Positions 7,767 through 17,599 of a stretch of DNA of 31,043 nucleotides are shown here, piece after piece. Position numbers and translations under genes: made by a program. How positions within the stretch are numbered: the first letter of the stretch is position 1; each line of letters opens with the position of its first letter. This stretch comes from Nostoc sp. CHAB 5834 (GTDB taxonomy: Bacteria; Cyanobacteriota; Cyanobacteriia; Cyanobacteriales; Nostocaceae): contig JAIVFU010000077.1 in the NCBI GenBank assembly GCA_020829485.1, positions 1 through 31,043 on the forward strand. The letters run 5' to 3'. The notes beneath the pieces were generated by a model. That model saw only the letters and a program-made list of their open reading frames with translations. It did no database searches and was not told the DNA's origin.

Positions 7767-8138
7767 ATGTATAAAATCCAAAACTGGAAATTATTGGTAG
7801 CGCTGCCTTTCTCTATAACTTGCTTGACTCTTGCCTTTTTAGGAGACTATAGTTTTGCATCCTGTATACCTAATGTTACATGCCCTATTAAATTAGTGGA
7901 TGGTGACGTAATGCATAATGGCAATCCACCAGGAGAAGTGATGAAACTACCCCATCCCTGTGATCCTTCGCTAGAAAAAGGGCTTGAGCATATACAGAAG
8001 CTACAGCAAAAAGATCCACAAGCAATACAGAAGTTGCAGCAGGGCGATTCAACAACACTAGAGAAACTGCAAGAGCTAACTCCAAGCTCAGTACAACCAA
8101 CCAGAAAAAATTGCTCCCATCCCAAAACAAAACCCTGA
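7767..8138 (+). CDS. small secreted protein, 123 aa
   Basis: The N-terminus is a classic signal peptide: MYKIQNWK, a hydrophobic core (LLVALPFSITCLTLAFLG) and an ASC cleavage region near residue 32. The mature part has Cys residues (SCIPNVTC, HPCDPS, KNCSHP) and a central Gln/Lys repeat with IQKLQQ occurring as HIQKLQQKD and AIQKLQQGD, then LEKLQEL, suggesting an amphipathic or coiled segment. It is the first gene after a shared regulatory element and lies 85 bases before the exoprotein gene, so the two are probably co-expressed. No family recognised; a periplasmic or exported accessory to the exoprotein is plausible. Confidence 0.65.
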   Translation: MYKIQNWKLLVALPFSITCLTLAFLGDYSFASCIPNVTCPIKLVDGDVMHNGNPPGEVMKLPHPCDPSLEKGLEHIQKLQQKDPQAIQKLQQGDSTTLEKLQELTPSSVQPTRKNCSHPKTKP

Positions 8139-8223
8139 AATACCTATAATTCAAAATCAGTAACGGTAACTGCTTTAAACACTATGTAGTACCTTTTATT
8201 GTTCCTGAGCAAAAGATTAGTAG

Positions 8224-10713
8224 ATGGTTTTATATAGGGCTACTCTTCGTAAGATGACTCAAAATTGGAAATACTGCTCTTGGCAGATGGGGCTAGCAAA
8301 TTCTTTGGCTCTCCTTGGGGCATTGATTATTGAGGGAAACTATTTTGCAAATTCTGTCTTTGCTCAAAGTCAAATTATACCTGATGATACACTAGGAGCA
8401 GAACGTTCTTATATAGATGAAAACAAACCTTTCGGTGATAATGTTGATGTGCTGACGGGTGGGGCAACTCAAGGGAATAATCTGTTCCACAGTTTTAAAG
8501 AACTTAATGTTAGTGAAGACAGAACAGCTTTATTTAGGAGTCCTAGCAGTAATATTCAAAACATTCTGGTTAGAGTTACAGGTAGTAGCCGCTCAGAGAT
8601 TTACGGCACCCTCGGTACTTACCAAATGATCAACGACCGAATATCTTCTTCTAACGCCAATTTGTTTTTGATTAATCCTAACGGAATTATCTTTGGGCCG
8701 AATTCCCGTTTATATATCGGTGGTTCGTTTATTGGTAGTACAGCTAGCGCAATCAAATTTAAGGATGGCACCTTTTTCAATGCAACTACTTTGGGAACAA
8801 CACCTCTACTTACAGTGAGTGTACCTGTAGGGCTACAAATTGGTAAGACTGTAGGAGAAATTAAGGGACAGGGGCAAGTAGTAGTACAAGCTGGCAAAAC
8901 CCTGGCGTTAGTAGGCGGTAACATTACTTTAGACAACGCGATTATACAAGCGGAAAGCGGTCAGATTGCTTTAGGAGGGATACTTGGTGAAGGAGTAATA
9001 GAACTGAACATTGATAGCAATGACCGAACGTTAAACTTTCCTAATGACGTTACCCTAGCAGATATATTACTAAGCAATGGAACTACAGTAACTGTTAGTG
9101 AAGATGTAGATGAAGATACAGTCAATGACAAGGGTGGTGGTTATATACAGATCCAAGGCAGGGATTTAATGTTAGCCAATGGGTCAGGAGTTTTCGCGGG
9201 CAACCGATGGAATCAAAACGGCAGAGGAATCTCTATTCAGGCTGAACAGTTAACTCTTCGAGATGGAGCGCAAATAAGTGCTTCAACTTCTAGTTCAGGT
9301 AACGGGGGAAGTATAACGGTAACGGCAACTGACTCTGTACAAGTGATTGGAACTTTTGAAGATCAGCCCAGCGGTTTGTTTACTACCACTTCCGGTGAAG
9401 GCACAGCAGGTAACTTGACCATTGAAACACGAAAGTTAATTGTTGAGAATGGAGGAAATGTTACAGCTAGTACTGATGAGTATAGCCAGGGCCGCGGGGG
9501 TATTTTGAAAGTGACTGCCTCGGATTTTGTAAAACTTAGCGGAACTTCAGTGACTACAGGAAAGCCTAGTGGTTTATTTGCTCAGACTCTAGGCGATGGA
9601 GATGCTGGCTCTGTTACAATTGACACAAAGCAATTGATTGCCCAAGATGGAGCGCAAGTAGTAAGTGGTACTGGTGATAATAGCCAGGGTAACGGAGGGG
9701 GTCTAACCGTATTTGCCTCTGACTTTGTAGAACTAAGTGGAAAATCGTCTAATAGTGAAGATACCAGTGGTTTGTTTGCTCGAAGTCGAGGTTCTGGAGA
9801 TGCAGGTTCTATATCAATTACTACAAGGCAATTGATTATACGAGATCAGGCACAAGTAACAGTAAGCAGTATAGCGGCAGGAAGGGGAACCGCAGGTTCA
9901 TTAATAGTTGATGCTAATTCTATTTATCTCAACAATAGAGCAAAAATCGCTGCTGATACTACAGGAAGAAGAGGTGGAGGTGATATCTTTCTGCGATCTC
10001 CCTTATTGTTACTACGTAATCAAAGTTCTATCACCACTAATGCTAGAGGTAGCGGTATCCCTGGAGGCAACATCAAAATCGATGCCACAGATGGTTTTAT
10101 CATTGCTGTTCCTAGCGAGAATAGTGATATCAGTGCCAATTCTGCTGACTTTCGTGGCGGAAAAGTCGAAATTAGCGCTCAAGGAATCTTTGGAATTCAG
10201 CGTCGGAATACACCAACTCCAGAAAGTGACATCACTGCTACAGGAGCAAGTCCTGAGTTTAGTGGTTCTGTAGAACTCAATATACCTGACGTTAACCCCA
10301 ACAGTGGCTTAGTTGAGTTACCTACAATCGGTGTCGAAACTGAAGTAGCTCAAGTCTGCGATAGTCCAGGTTATGCTCAAAGCAGCTTTATTATCACCGG
10401 ACGTGGCGGTTTACCTCCCAATCCTACTAAGGATATTTTACCAGCCAATACAGTAGAAGTAGGTTGGATATCGCCCAAGCCTAGCAGTGATGCCAACTCT
10501 GGGAGACGCTACGCGAACGGTGGGCTACGCCTACGCAGTAATCCACCTGTTACTCATAGGGCATTAACAACAACACCAGAACGTATTGTAGAAGCAAGTG
10601 GATGGGCACTAAACGAAAAAGGAGAGGTAGTACTTACGGCGAATGTACCTGCTGAAGGTCGTGATTCCTGGCAGAAAGATGTACCTTGCAGCGTTTCTCA
10701 GGCTCATCAGTAA
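8224..10713 (+). CDS. two-partner-secretion (filamentous haemagglutinin N-terminal) exoprotein
   Basis: An 829-aa TpsA-type exoprotein. It has a signal peptide (hydrophobic core about 24-37, cleavage near FAQS at 46-49). A haemagglutination-activity/TPS domain follows (about 50-210) with the hallmark NANLFLINPNGIIFGPNSRL, in which NPNGI is at 151-155. Then come beta-helix repeats with GNGGSITV, GTAGNLTIETRKL, GDAGSVTIDTKQL and GDAGSISITTRQL units. The C-terminus carries two Cys (VCDSPGY, VPCSVS), as is common in cyanobacterial members. Such proteins cross the outer membrane through a TpsB pore, which is not in this window. An alternative ATG at 8254 would give a tighter signal peptide. A dispersed repeat is inserted in frame near residue 760. 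CHAT and DUF928 proteins on the opposite strand are frequent neighbours of such genes. Confidence 0.9.
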   Translation: MVLYRATLRKMTQNWKYCSWQMGLANSLALLGALIIEGNYFANSVFAQSQIIPDDTLGAERSYIDENKPFGDNVDVLTGGATQGNNLFHSFKELNVSEDRTALFRSPSSNIQNILVRVTGSSRSEIYGTLGTYQMINDRISSSNANLFLINPNGIIFGPNSRLYIGGSFIGSTASAIKFKDGTFFNATTLGTTPLLTVSVPVGLQIGKTVGEIKGQGQVVVQAGKTLALVGGNITLDNAIIQAESGQIALGGILGEGVIELNIDSNDRTLNFPNDVTLADILLSNGTTVTVSEDVDEDTVNDKGGGYIQIQGRDLMLANGSGVFAGNRWNQNGRGISIQAEQLTLRDGAQISASTSSSGNGGSITVTATDSVQVIGTFEDQPSGLFTTTSGEGTAGNLTIETRKLIVENGGNVTASTDEYSQGRGGILKVTASDFVKLSGTSVTTGKPSGLFAQTLGDGDAGSVTIDTKQLIAQDGAQVVSGTGDNSQGNGGGLTVFASDFVELSGKSSNSEDTSGLFARSRGSGDAGSISITTRQLIIRDQAQVTVSSIAAGRGTAGSLIVDANSIYLNNRAKIAADTTGRRGGGDIFLRSPLLLLRNQSSITTNARGSGIPGGNIKIDATDGFIIAVPSENSDISANSADFRGGKVEISAQGIFGIQRRNTPTPESDITATGASPEFSGSVELNIPDVNPNSGLVELPTIGVETEVAQVCDSPGYAQSSFIITGRGGLPPNPTKDILPANTVEVGWISPKPSSDANSGRRYANGGLRLRSNPPVTHRALTTTPERIVEASGWALNEKGEVVLTANVPAEGRDSWQKDVPCSVSQAHQ
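10501..10537. repeat. short dispersed repeat inside the exoprotein gene
   Basis: GGGAGACGCTACGCGAACGG followed by TGGGCTACGCCTACGC is a well-known Nostoc repeat type, matching the 3134 and 4381 copies at 15 of 16 core positions. It is translated as an out-of-character GRRYANGGLRLR segment, so it was inserted without breaking the frame. Confidence 0.75.
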
Positions 10714-10777
10714 ATGCGCGTTAATATTGCTTAAATGCTGAAGAATGGGGGAATATGTCTTGTAATAATTGTGCATA

Positions 10778-13483
10778 TCAAAGCCAATTGCCTACTAGGA
10801 CATAAGGTGCCCAGAAATAAGGGCTTTTTTCTTTAGCAAATACAGTTAATTGAGCGCGTTGGAGTGCTTGGGCTTTACTGCTCCCAGTATTTAAGTTTCG
10901 ATAAAATTCACTCATGAGTTTAGCAGCCCATTGGTCGTCTACTGACCATAAACTTGCTAGGGTACTGCGTGCGCCTGCTCGTACAGCTATGCCAGCTAAT
11001 CCCAAAGCAGCTCGCTGATCGCCAACAGCAGTTTTGCAAGCGCTCAAGACAAGTAACTCGATGTTACCAGATTTACTTCTATCGCCAATTCGTAATAAAC
11101 TATCGAATTGCTTAACTTTCAGTAGCTTATCCCAGGTGAGAAGGAAAGTTCTTTCGGGATCTGAACTAAACTCGCCGTGGGTTGCTAAATGAATTATAGA
11201 AAAGGGAGTTGCAAGCAATTCTTTTTGTAGATTACTATCGAGAAACTGCTGGTTTAAAAGTTCTTCACTTCTCGGAATTTCCGTTTGAATTTCTTTGAGT
11301 TCCTGTGCTACATTTTTCAGGGCTGAGAATTTTTGACCTTCTATGGAACGCTCTTCTCCTACTCCGGCAGTTAAAATATTTAATTGTAGTCTTTGCAAAG
11401 GTTGAGGATTGAACAATTGTAAACCAGGAGTTAAAGCGATCGCATATTTCTCTATAAGATATTTATTTTGCTGTGGGTCATAGAGAACTCCCATCGGAAT
11501 ATTTCTTAATTCCCCATCTAGTACAAAAACTAAAGTAGTGATACCACTTTTGAATAGTTCAGCTTCGGCTGGTCGAATTAACCAATCATATACTTTTTGA
11601 GACTGTTCTTTGACTTCATAAGTGGCAGTGACATCAGTTAAAGCTTTTCGTAGTGAAGTAACAGTACTCTCTATTTTTTCTTGAGGAATATTAGTGGTAT
11701 AGTGTTGTAACTGCTGGTTAGGCAAGGTAACAATGACATCGAAACGGTCTGGCAAAATAACTGAGTAGATAACAGCTGCCTTTTTATCCTGCTCCACCAC
11801 TTTGTCAATCTCTACAATTGGTTCCAAACAAGGTGAACGAAAAAAGTTGTTTAGTTCTGCAAGCTGAAGTGATTCAACGACTTTACGCGCCTGTTTAAGA
11901 TTGTATTGACTAGTCTGTAGATCCCCTTGTATATTCTCTGTTCGCAACTGTAACTCAACTAACTCTCGATAGATAGGTTCTACACTTTCTCGGAAAGAAA
12001 ACTGAACATCTAAATTAGTAGCAACTAAATCGCCACGTAGAGATTCTAAAGTTTTGTAAGCTGTATTGTATGCTTTGAGGGCAGCATTGATATTTCCTTG
12101 TTGTTTGAGTAAACGTCCTTGTTGCCATTGCCACTGATAAAGAATGTCTGATGCATCAATACTCTGAGCAATGAATAAGGCTTTTTGGGTTAGCTCTAGA
12201 GCATCAGCCAACTGGTTATTCTTTTCATACAGGCGGCCTAAAGTTCCAAGAGCATAAGATTGAGCTTGTTGGTCTTTTAAGTTTTGAGCTTGCTGTATCG
12301 CAGCAGACAAGAGTTGGGCAATATTTAAATTTGAGAAAATAGGTGTACTAGTTTTTTGTGTTAAGCCCATTAAAATGGAGGCGAGTTGAATTCGAGCATA
12401 TACTGAGTTTCGGCTAGGAACCAATTTATTGATTTCAGTGAGAATTTGGTCAGATAAAGGTAAAGCTTGTTGGAACGTATTTTCTGCTTGTTTTTGAGAG
12501 AAAAATTCTAAAAGTAGGCTAAGTTGATTTAGCTGTGCTTGAATATGCGTGGTAGCTGCTGAGTTTATAGGTGCTTGCTGATAAAACTTTAAAGCAGCTT
12601 GAAATTCTTTTTGAGCAAGGTCTGTATTCCCTACCTGATGTTGAGTTTTTCCTTGAGCAAAGGCTGTATTACCTAAATTGAGGAAGGTATCACCTATAGC
12701 TGTGGGAGATTGTATAGCTATTGCTAGAGTTAAACTTTGTTCTAAAACTGTTCGAGATCCATTGAAATCACCAATAACTCGTAGGACATTGCCAAGGCTA
12801 TGTAGTCCAGCAACTTTGAGCGATGAATCTGGAAGAGTAGTAAGGGTTTGTTGAACATCAGTTAAAGTTTTTTGTGCTTGGCGATAAAGCCCTAAAGCCT
12901 GCATAGCTTGAGCAGAATTAATCCGGTTACGAGTTAATGTCGCTCGATCACCTATTTGCTCATATATATCAGCAGCTTTTTGCCAAGTCGACAACGCGAT
13001 TTCAGTTTGTCCGATTGCTAATTGCAATTTTCCTTGTATATCTAAAGCTTGCGCTATAATCGCATCACGGTCTTTTGAGCTATTTAAGTTGTTTAACAGA
13101 TTAAGGCTTTGGGTAATTGCAAGTTCTGCTTGTCTATGTTCACCAAGCTGTTGATGAATCAAAGCAAGATTGCTTAATGCTATAGCTTGATTAAGTTTGT
13201 CTCCTGTGTTGTAGAAGCCGACAGAAGCTTGTGATAAAACCTGAAGTGCTTCAGTAAATAAACCTGCTTCATAGAAAGCTTTACCTTGTTCTACTAAGCT
13301 TTCATACGAGGCAGATGAGTTTTGAATCTGAGCTTGGGGAATATTTAGGCTGATATCAGAAAAAATTGCGAAAGCAGGTGAACTAAATATGCACAGTATG
13401 GCTGTGATTAGTAGCAGCAAAAAAAAGTTCAAAAATCTGAAACCAGATTGTGGTATACGCAATAATACTGCAAATTCCCTCAT
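10778..13483 (-). CDS. exported TPR-repeat CHAT domain protein (caspase-like peptidase fold)
   Basis: From the ATG at 13483 the protein is 901 aa. It begins with a signal peptide (hydrophobic core NFFLLLLITAILCIF, cleavage at SPAFA). It continues with many tetratricopeptide-like helices (about 45-540, e.g. QGKAFYEAGLFTEALQVLSQA). It ends with a CHAT domain containing the catalytic His in HLATHGEF (about 769) and Cys in LVLSACKTAVGD (about 816), so the dyad looks intact. The same frame stays open to a GTG at 13525 that overlaps the preceding gene; the signal peptide favours the ATG. It follows the DUF928 gene by 10 bases, and the two form an operon running toward the exoprotein gene. Acting on the exoprotein or other secreted substrates is a plausible but unproven role. 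Confidence 0.85.
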   Translation of the reverse strand: MREFAVLLRIPQSGFRFLNFFLLLLITAILCIFSSPAFAIFSDISLNIPQAQIQNSSASYESLVEQGKAFYEAGLFTEALQVLSQASVGFYNTGDKLNQAIALSNLALIHQQLGEHRQAELAITQSLNLLNNLNSSKDRDAIIAQALDIQGKLQLAIGQTEIALSTWQKAADIYEQIGDRATLTRNRINSAQAMQALGLYRQAQKTLTDVQQTLTTLPDSSLKVAGLHSLGNVLRVIGDFNGSRTVLEQSLTLAIAIQSPTAIGDTFLNLGNTAFAQGKTQHQVGNTDLAQKEFQAALKFYQQAPINSAATTHIQAQLNQLSLLLEFFSQKQAENTFQQALPLSDQILTEINKLVPSRNSVYARIQLASILMGLTQKTSTPIFSNLNIAQLLSAAIQQAQNLKDQQAQSYALGTLGRLYEKNNQLADALELTQKALFIAQSIDASDILYQWQWQQGRLLKQQGNINAALKAYNTAYKTLESLRGDLVATNLDVQFSFRESVEPIYRELVELQLRTENIQGDLQTSQYNLKQARKVVESLQLAELNNFFRSPCLEPIVEIDKVVEQDKKAAVIYSVILPDRFDVIVTLPNQQLQHYTTNIPQEKIESTVTSLRKALTDVTATYEVKEQSQKVYDWLIRPAEAELFKSGITTLVFVLDGELRNIPMGVLYDPQQNKYLIEKYAIALTPGLQLFNPQPLQRLQLNILTAGVGEERSIEGQKFSALKNVAQELKEIQTEIPRSEELLNQQFLDSNLQKELLATPFSIIHLATHGEFSSDPERTFLLTWDKLLKVKQFDSLLRIGDRSKSGNIELLVLSACKTAVGDQRAALGLAGIAVRAGARSTLASLWSVDDQWAAKLMSEFYRNLNTGSSKAQALQRAQLTVFAKEKSPYFWAPYVLVGNWL

Positions 13484-13493
13484 AATTATTGTG

Positions 13494-14291
13494 CTAATTT
13501 GATTGAGTGACAGCTTCTTCGTCACTCTCCACTTCTACAATCGGTGCTGTTGCAAGTTCTGCCAAACCGATATCTTTTAATAAAAGTGTCCAATCCTCTG
13601 TAAAAATGCGTGAGTTGGGATTAGAACGACGCAGAGTAGCTAAATTAGTTAAAGCATCTTGCCAAATTTGGTTAAGAGCATAGGTAGTATATTCTCTTGA
13701 TTGTGTTTTTTTCAATTGACTTTCAAGATTAGAATTTAACGGCACACGTTGTATCCATGCTTTCACATAAAAATACTCTGGCATTTGCTGGGGATCGCCG
13801 CAGAAAACTTTAAAATACCACTGATAATTTTTGTTTATTTTTAGAGCAGACTGTAAGTTGCGCGGTAACTGAATACCGAGAACACTAGCCTTTCGTGGTA
13901 GTGATAGAGATGTCCTGTAGATATTTTTGTCATTTTCATCTTGAAGTATAAACTCTCCAGAAACAGTATTCTTCGGTAATTCCGGTATAAAAACCCAAAA
14001 AGTTGGGTATTCAGAAACTGTAAATGTCAAAAAAGATTTTGATTCATTTGCAATTTCTTCACCAGGAACTAAGGCAGTAATTGGTGTATTCAATGGAGTA
14101 CAACCATCACGGCTTGTACCTCCTTTACGGCGTCCAGTAGGTGCGCCGTTATCTGGGAATTTTGGACGTTGAGATTGGCTACGTATATTAACTTGGGGTT
14201 GGTTAATTGATTGAGGCAGCTTTGCTAAAACTCTTGTGGGGCAGCTTACCAATCCAAGAAATACTAAAGTCATAATGTAAGTAAGTTTCAT
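13494..14291 (-). CDS. DUF928 domain-containing exported protein
   Basis: A 265-aa protein with signal peptide MKLTYIMTLVFLGLVSCP and cleavage near RVLA. The DUF928 pattern follows: a Pro/Arg-rich spacer, LNTPITALVPGEEI, FTVSEYPTFWVFIPELP, a beta-rich middle (SLSLPRKASVLGIQLP), YQWYFKVFCGDPQQ, and a C-terminal helical part with WTLLLKDIGLAELA. The ATG at 14291 is taken rather than the TTG at 14294. No clear Shine-Dalgarno is visible. DUF928 genes regularly accompany CHAT and TPS genes in cyanobacteria. Its biochemical role is unknown; it probably acts in the periplasm or at the envelope. Confidence 0.8.
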   Translation of the reverse strand: MKLTYIMTLVFLGLVSCPTRVLAKLPQSINQPQVNIRSQSQRPKFPDNGAPTGRRKGGTSRDGCTPLNTPITALVPGEEIANESKSFLTFTVSEYPTFWVFIPELPKNTVSGEFILQDENDKNIYRTSLSLPRKASVLGIQLPRNLQSALKINKNYQWYFKVFCGDPQQMPEYFYVKAWIQRVPLNSNLESQLKKTQSREYTTYALNQIWQDALTNLATLRRSNPNSRIFTEDWTLLLKDIGLAELATAPIVEVESDEEAVTQSN

Positions 14292-15200
14292 CAAAATATA
14301 GCCCGGTTGTTGACAAAAGGGATATAAACGTCAGTGACAGAAAAGAAACTAACTTTAGCCTTATAGTTAAGAATGATAAATGTGGAACACACTAAAGTTT
14401 TACAAGTAACTATGAAAGCAGGGCAAAAGCACGCAATTCTTTCAACCCTTAATGCTTAAGGATATTCGTTTAAAACAACCGAAACAATGGAATGCCCAAA
14501 GTTTTGCTATTAAAACTTTTTTACCCTTTAGATGCGTTTGCCGTGGTATGAAAGATAGTGCAAGAATTTACTATTCTTAACTACAGTAGAAAGATATAAG
14601 ATTACGGAGTTTAAAAGCATCTAAATTAGTCCTGACAAAAACTTTAGTTTGTAGATAAACGAATAATCAAAACTTTTTATTTAATTCCTCTCCCAAAGAT
14701 TAAACCGATACCTAATCAATTACCCTATAAAAAGATGTTACCTGTTACATTTAGATTTACACTGCACAAAAAATAATTACGCATAAAATATTATCTACAA
14801 GTAAGTATTATTGAGAATATTTTCAGCTTTATTCACACTCAAGTGTTGTTTTTGAGCAGATGTGTTTACCATATAAGGTTACGGTAGATATAAACTATAA
14901 TATGCTTAATGTAATCGATACTCAAATACAGAATTTTGAGCCAAGCTAAAGAATTGTAGACAGTCTTTACTGAGTTGGAAAGGACAAATTATATACTTGT
15001 TCAAGATGCTGCATGGTGTTCTTATAAGCTTTTTAGCGTGTTAATACAGATATAATAACATTATCAATCTAAATATAGGAATCATACTTGAATCTTGCTA
15101 AGTATACTGAGAAACAAACCTTTGTATGGCAAGCTTCTAGCCATTTTGGTTTTTCAGAAATCAAATATGAGTCCTATAGATAAAAAGTTACTTACGAAAG
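14292..15200. other. gene-free 900-bp AT-rich region
   Basis: Six-frame reading shows nothing longer than short ATG frames without ribosome-binding sites. The stretch is AT-rich and lies between two minus-strand operons, so it must hold the promoter of the DUF928/TPR-CHAT pair and the 3' untranslated region of the CHAT-CHASE2 transcript. No good match to the shared 29-bp element, no strong terminator hairpin and no RNA gene were recognised. Confidence 0.45.
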
Positions 15201-17573
15201 TTACAGGCTACGAACATATCTAGATACAACCGCTACTTGTGTAGCTACTAAAGCCAATGCTGCGGGGATAAGCGGTATCCAGCCCGCTTGAGTAAAAATC
15301 CCAAAACATATACTAACCAATGAAAGTAGCATTATTATCCCAGCTATCCCAAGACGCATAGGATGGCGAATATACGATGCTAAAATTCCTCCTAATAACG
15401 ACCATCCCCATACCCAAAGTGCTTCAACCCAAGTCGGCCACCACCAAAGCAGAGGTCGATGATCCAGAACAGCACTGAGGATCTGGCTGCTCATCTGAGC
15501 TTGGACAAAGACCCCTGGTATCAGTTTTTGATTTGGCCCGGCTTTGGCACTATAAGGAGTTTTCCAATAATCAGTAGTTGTTGGAGCAGTAACACCAATC
15601 AAAATAATCCGCCCCTTCAACAACTCTCTTAATTCCGCGTTAATTTTATTGTTAAGAACATCTCTAAGAGATACTTGTTGAGCAATGTTTTGAGGAGAAG
15701 AAAGCGAACGGTAATTTGTTAGCACTTGATAGCCCAATGCATCTATTCGTTGGTAGCCGCTAGTATGAGATTTTAATTGCTTAAATACGACATCGCCTAT
15801 CTGCAAGTTACCTTGTGCGTTGATATGTGACTTGATACCTTGAGCCTCCAAATAATGAAGCGCGAGTTGGAGACTAAAAGCATATTCTGCGGCGCAGGGA
15901 GATGTTAAAGGAGGTGTTAAATGCAAAAGCTGACGGCGAGCTATGTCATTATCATCTGCTACAAAATCACTAAAGCTTTGGCGTGATTCGGGAACTTCAG
16001 GCGGTGGAAGAGTGCCTTCTGGCGCACCATCGAGAGGCGCAGAAACTTTGCATACGGCAAAAAGACGTTTATCATTTTGTAGCCTAGTTGCTAAATCTGC
16101 ACTATTGGAATCTACAGGAAAATCACGATAGATGTCTAAGCCAATAGTTCTTGGCTGATACTGATCTAGCTTTTTTAGCAATTGTGCAAGTGCTTGGTCT
16201 GATAATGACCATCGCATATTCATTTTCATCCGGTTTTGATACTGAATATCTGCTTCATCAATAGTGACGATTACAAAACGCGAATCTGGTTTTTCCTCTG
16301 GGCGTAGCCCCATCATGTGGTCGAAAGCTTTTAGTTCTGATGGCTGTAATAACCCAAGCGCTCGCACCCCCATTACTAAACCAGTAATGACCAAACTTGA
16401 TAACAGCACTACTTGAACCCTACGCCACCGCAACTGCGCTTGAGTTCCATATTTATTAATTTGAGGCTTGCTATTTTCTGTTTGGGAATTTATCAGAAAA
16501 TCTTTCCAAGCTGGTGGCACTGCCGCTGGATTTTGACAAATTATAGGTAAGCAAACTGCACAAGGATATTTATCTTCAATGCCATGTAGCTTTTCCCTTG
16601 CTTCTCGTACTGCTAAGTACATAGACTCGCCACTAGAAAATTTTCTGAGGAAATTCTTTAAAAATTCCTGTGCCACTAAGTCTTGCACTGGCTCACGCAT
16701 GACGATGATTTGTGGAATATGCAAATCTTCCAGTTGAGATGCTAGTCCTAAACCATCACAGGAATTAAAAATAGCTAATTGCAATCCTTGGCTTACAGCT
16801 TTTTTAAGACCATATTTGAGCTGGTCAACTGTTAAGCAATCTGTTTGGTTAATATAAATATTACCGCTCTTACCATCCTCAAAGCTCTCACTATGACCTG
16901 CAAAAAATAAGATGTTCCAGTCTTGTTTCCAAAGTTGTTCATTTAACTGGCTACGCTGTGGTTCTACCAGAAAAGTTGTTTTTGCATCTGGTAACATCTC
17001 CAATAGCTCTCGATCTTTGTCAATCAAGATTCCTTCACTATTACCTAGAATTGCTAAGATTTTTACTTGACCTCCAATAGTACTTGTCTTTGGTTTTGGC
17101 AGATATTCATACTCTGGGGCGCTCAAAGCAACTTCTGCTTTTTGGTAATCCTCAAAAAAATCCCATAAATGCCACGGAAGACGACGCAGCCAAGTGTCAC
17201 TGGTTTTGATTAGTATCCGCACTGTATCATCCAACGTTAGCTGTTTAAGTAATTTCTCCTTGAGTGGGCGAAAGGAGTTACAGTTGAGCCAACTATTCAT
17301 TTGCTCACTTAACTTCTCGTTTAACTTGCGGCAGTTGTTAAGATGCTCATTAAGAGAAGTTCCAACATGAATGTTCACCGGTGTAATGCGGAAATTTGAT
17401 AAACTGCGATAGGTTGTTCGCCAAAGCTGATAATCTGCAATTATCTCTGGCTTTGAGGGCAGATAGCCTTGAACTTCTATAGTGGCGCGATCGCCTTCTA
17501 CCCCAATCTCCAGTGTGACTTTTATTCCCTGGCTCAAATCACCATCTAGCTTCAAGACAACCAACTTCTGCAT
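15201..17573 (-). CDS. CHAT domain fused to a CHASE2 sensor, membrane protein
   Basis: A 790-aa protein from the ATG at 17573 (a TTG three codons upstream also fits). Residues 1-160 form an N-terminal domain with a WHLWDF motif, and 170-355 a CHAT peptidase-like domain with His in LFFAGHS (227) and Cys in FNSCDG (272). A transmembrane helix follows (about 386-406), then an extracytoplasmic CHASE2 domain (about 410-690: FDHMMGLRPEEKPDSRFVIV, IDEADIQYQN, TIGLDIYRDFP, LIPGVFVQAQ). Three closely spaced membrane helices end the protein. CHASE2 domains sense external signals, so the inside CHAT domain may be switched from outside. It is third in an operon behind the sigma-like and DUF1822 genes, a recurrent cyanobacterial arrangement. 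Confidence 0.88.
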   Translation of the reverse strand: MQKLVVLKLDGDLSQGIKVTLEIGVEGDRATIEVQGYLPSKPEIIADYQLWRTTYRSLSNFRITPVNIHVGTSLNEHLNNCRKLNEKLSEQMNSWLNCNSFRPLKEKLLKQLTLDDTVRILIKTSDTWLRRLPWHLWDFFEDYQKAEVALSAPEYEYLPKPKTSTIGGQVKILAILGNSEGILIDKDRELLEMLPDAKTTFLVEPQRSQLNEQLWKQDWNILFFAGHSESFEDGKSGNIYINQTDCLTVDQLKYGLKKAVSQGLQLAIFNSCDGLGLASQLEDLHIPQIIVMREPVQDLVAQEFLKNFLRKFSSGESMYLAVREAREKLHGIEDKYPCAVCLPIICQNPAAVPPAWKDFLINSQTENSKPQINKYGTQAQLRWRRVQVVLLSSLVITGLVMGVRALGLLQPSELKAFDHMMGLRPEEKPDSRFVIVTIDEADIQYQNRMKMNMRWSLSDQALAQLLKKLDQYQPRTIGLDIYRDFPVDSNSADLATRLQNDKRLFAVCKVSAPLDGAPEGTLPPPEVPESRQSFSDFVADDNDIARRQLLHLTPPLTSPCAAEYAFSLQLALHYLEAQGIKSHINAQGNLQIGDVVFKQLKSHTSGYQRIDALGYQVLTNYRSLSSPQNIAQQVSLRDVLNNKINAELRELLKGRIILIGVTAPTTTDYWKTPYSAKAGPNQKLIPGVFVQAQMSSQILSAVLDHRPLLWWWPTWVEALWVWGWSLLGGILASYIRHPMRLGIAGIIMLLSLVSICFGIFTQAGWIPLIPAALALVATQVAVVSRYVRSL

Positions 17574-17599
17574 GGCTAGCAATAGACAACCCTATGTGC

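Noticed and set aside
14634..14660. Possible fourth copy of the 29-bp element (GACAAAAACTTTAG...GATAAAC)
   Set aside because: The GCG start is missing, the two blocks are two bases closer, and no plus-strand gene follows.
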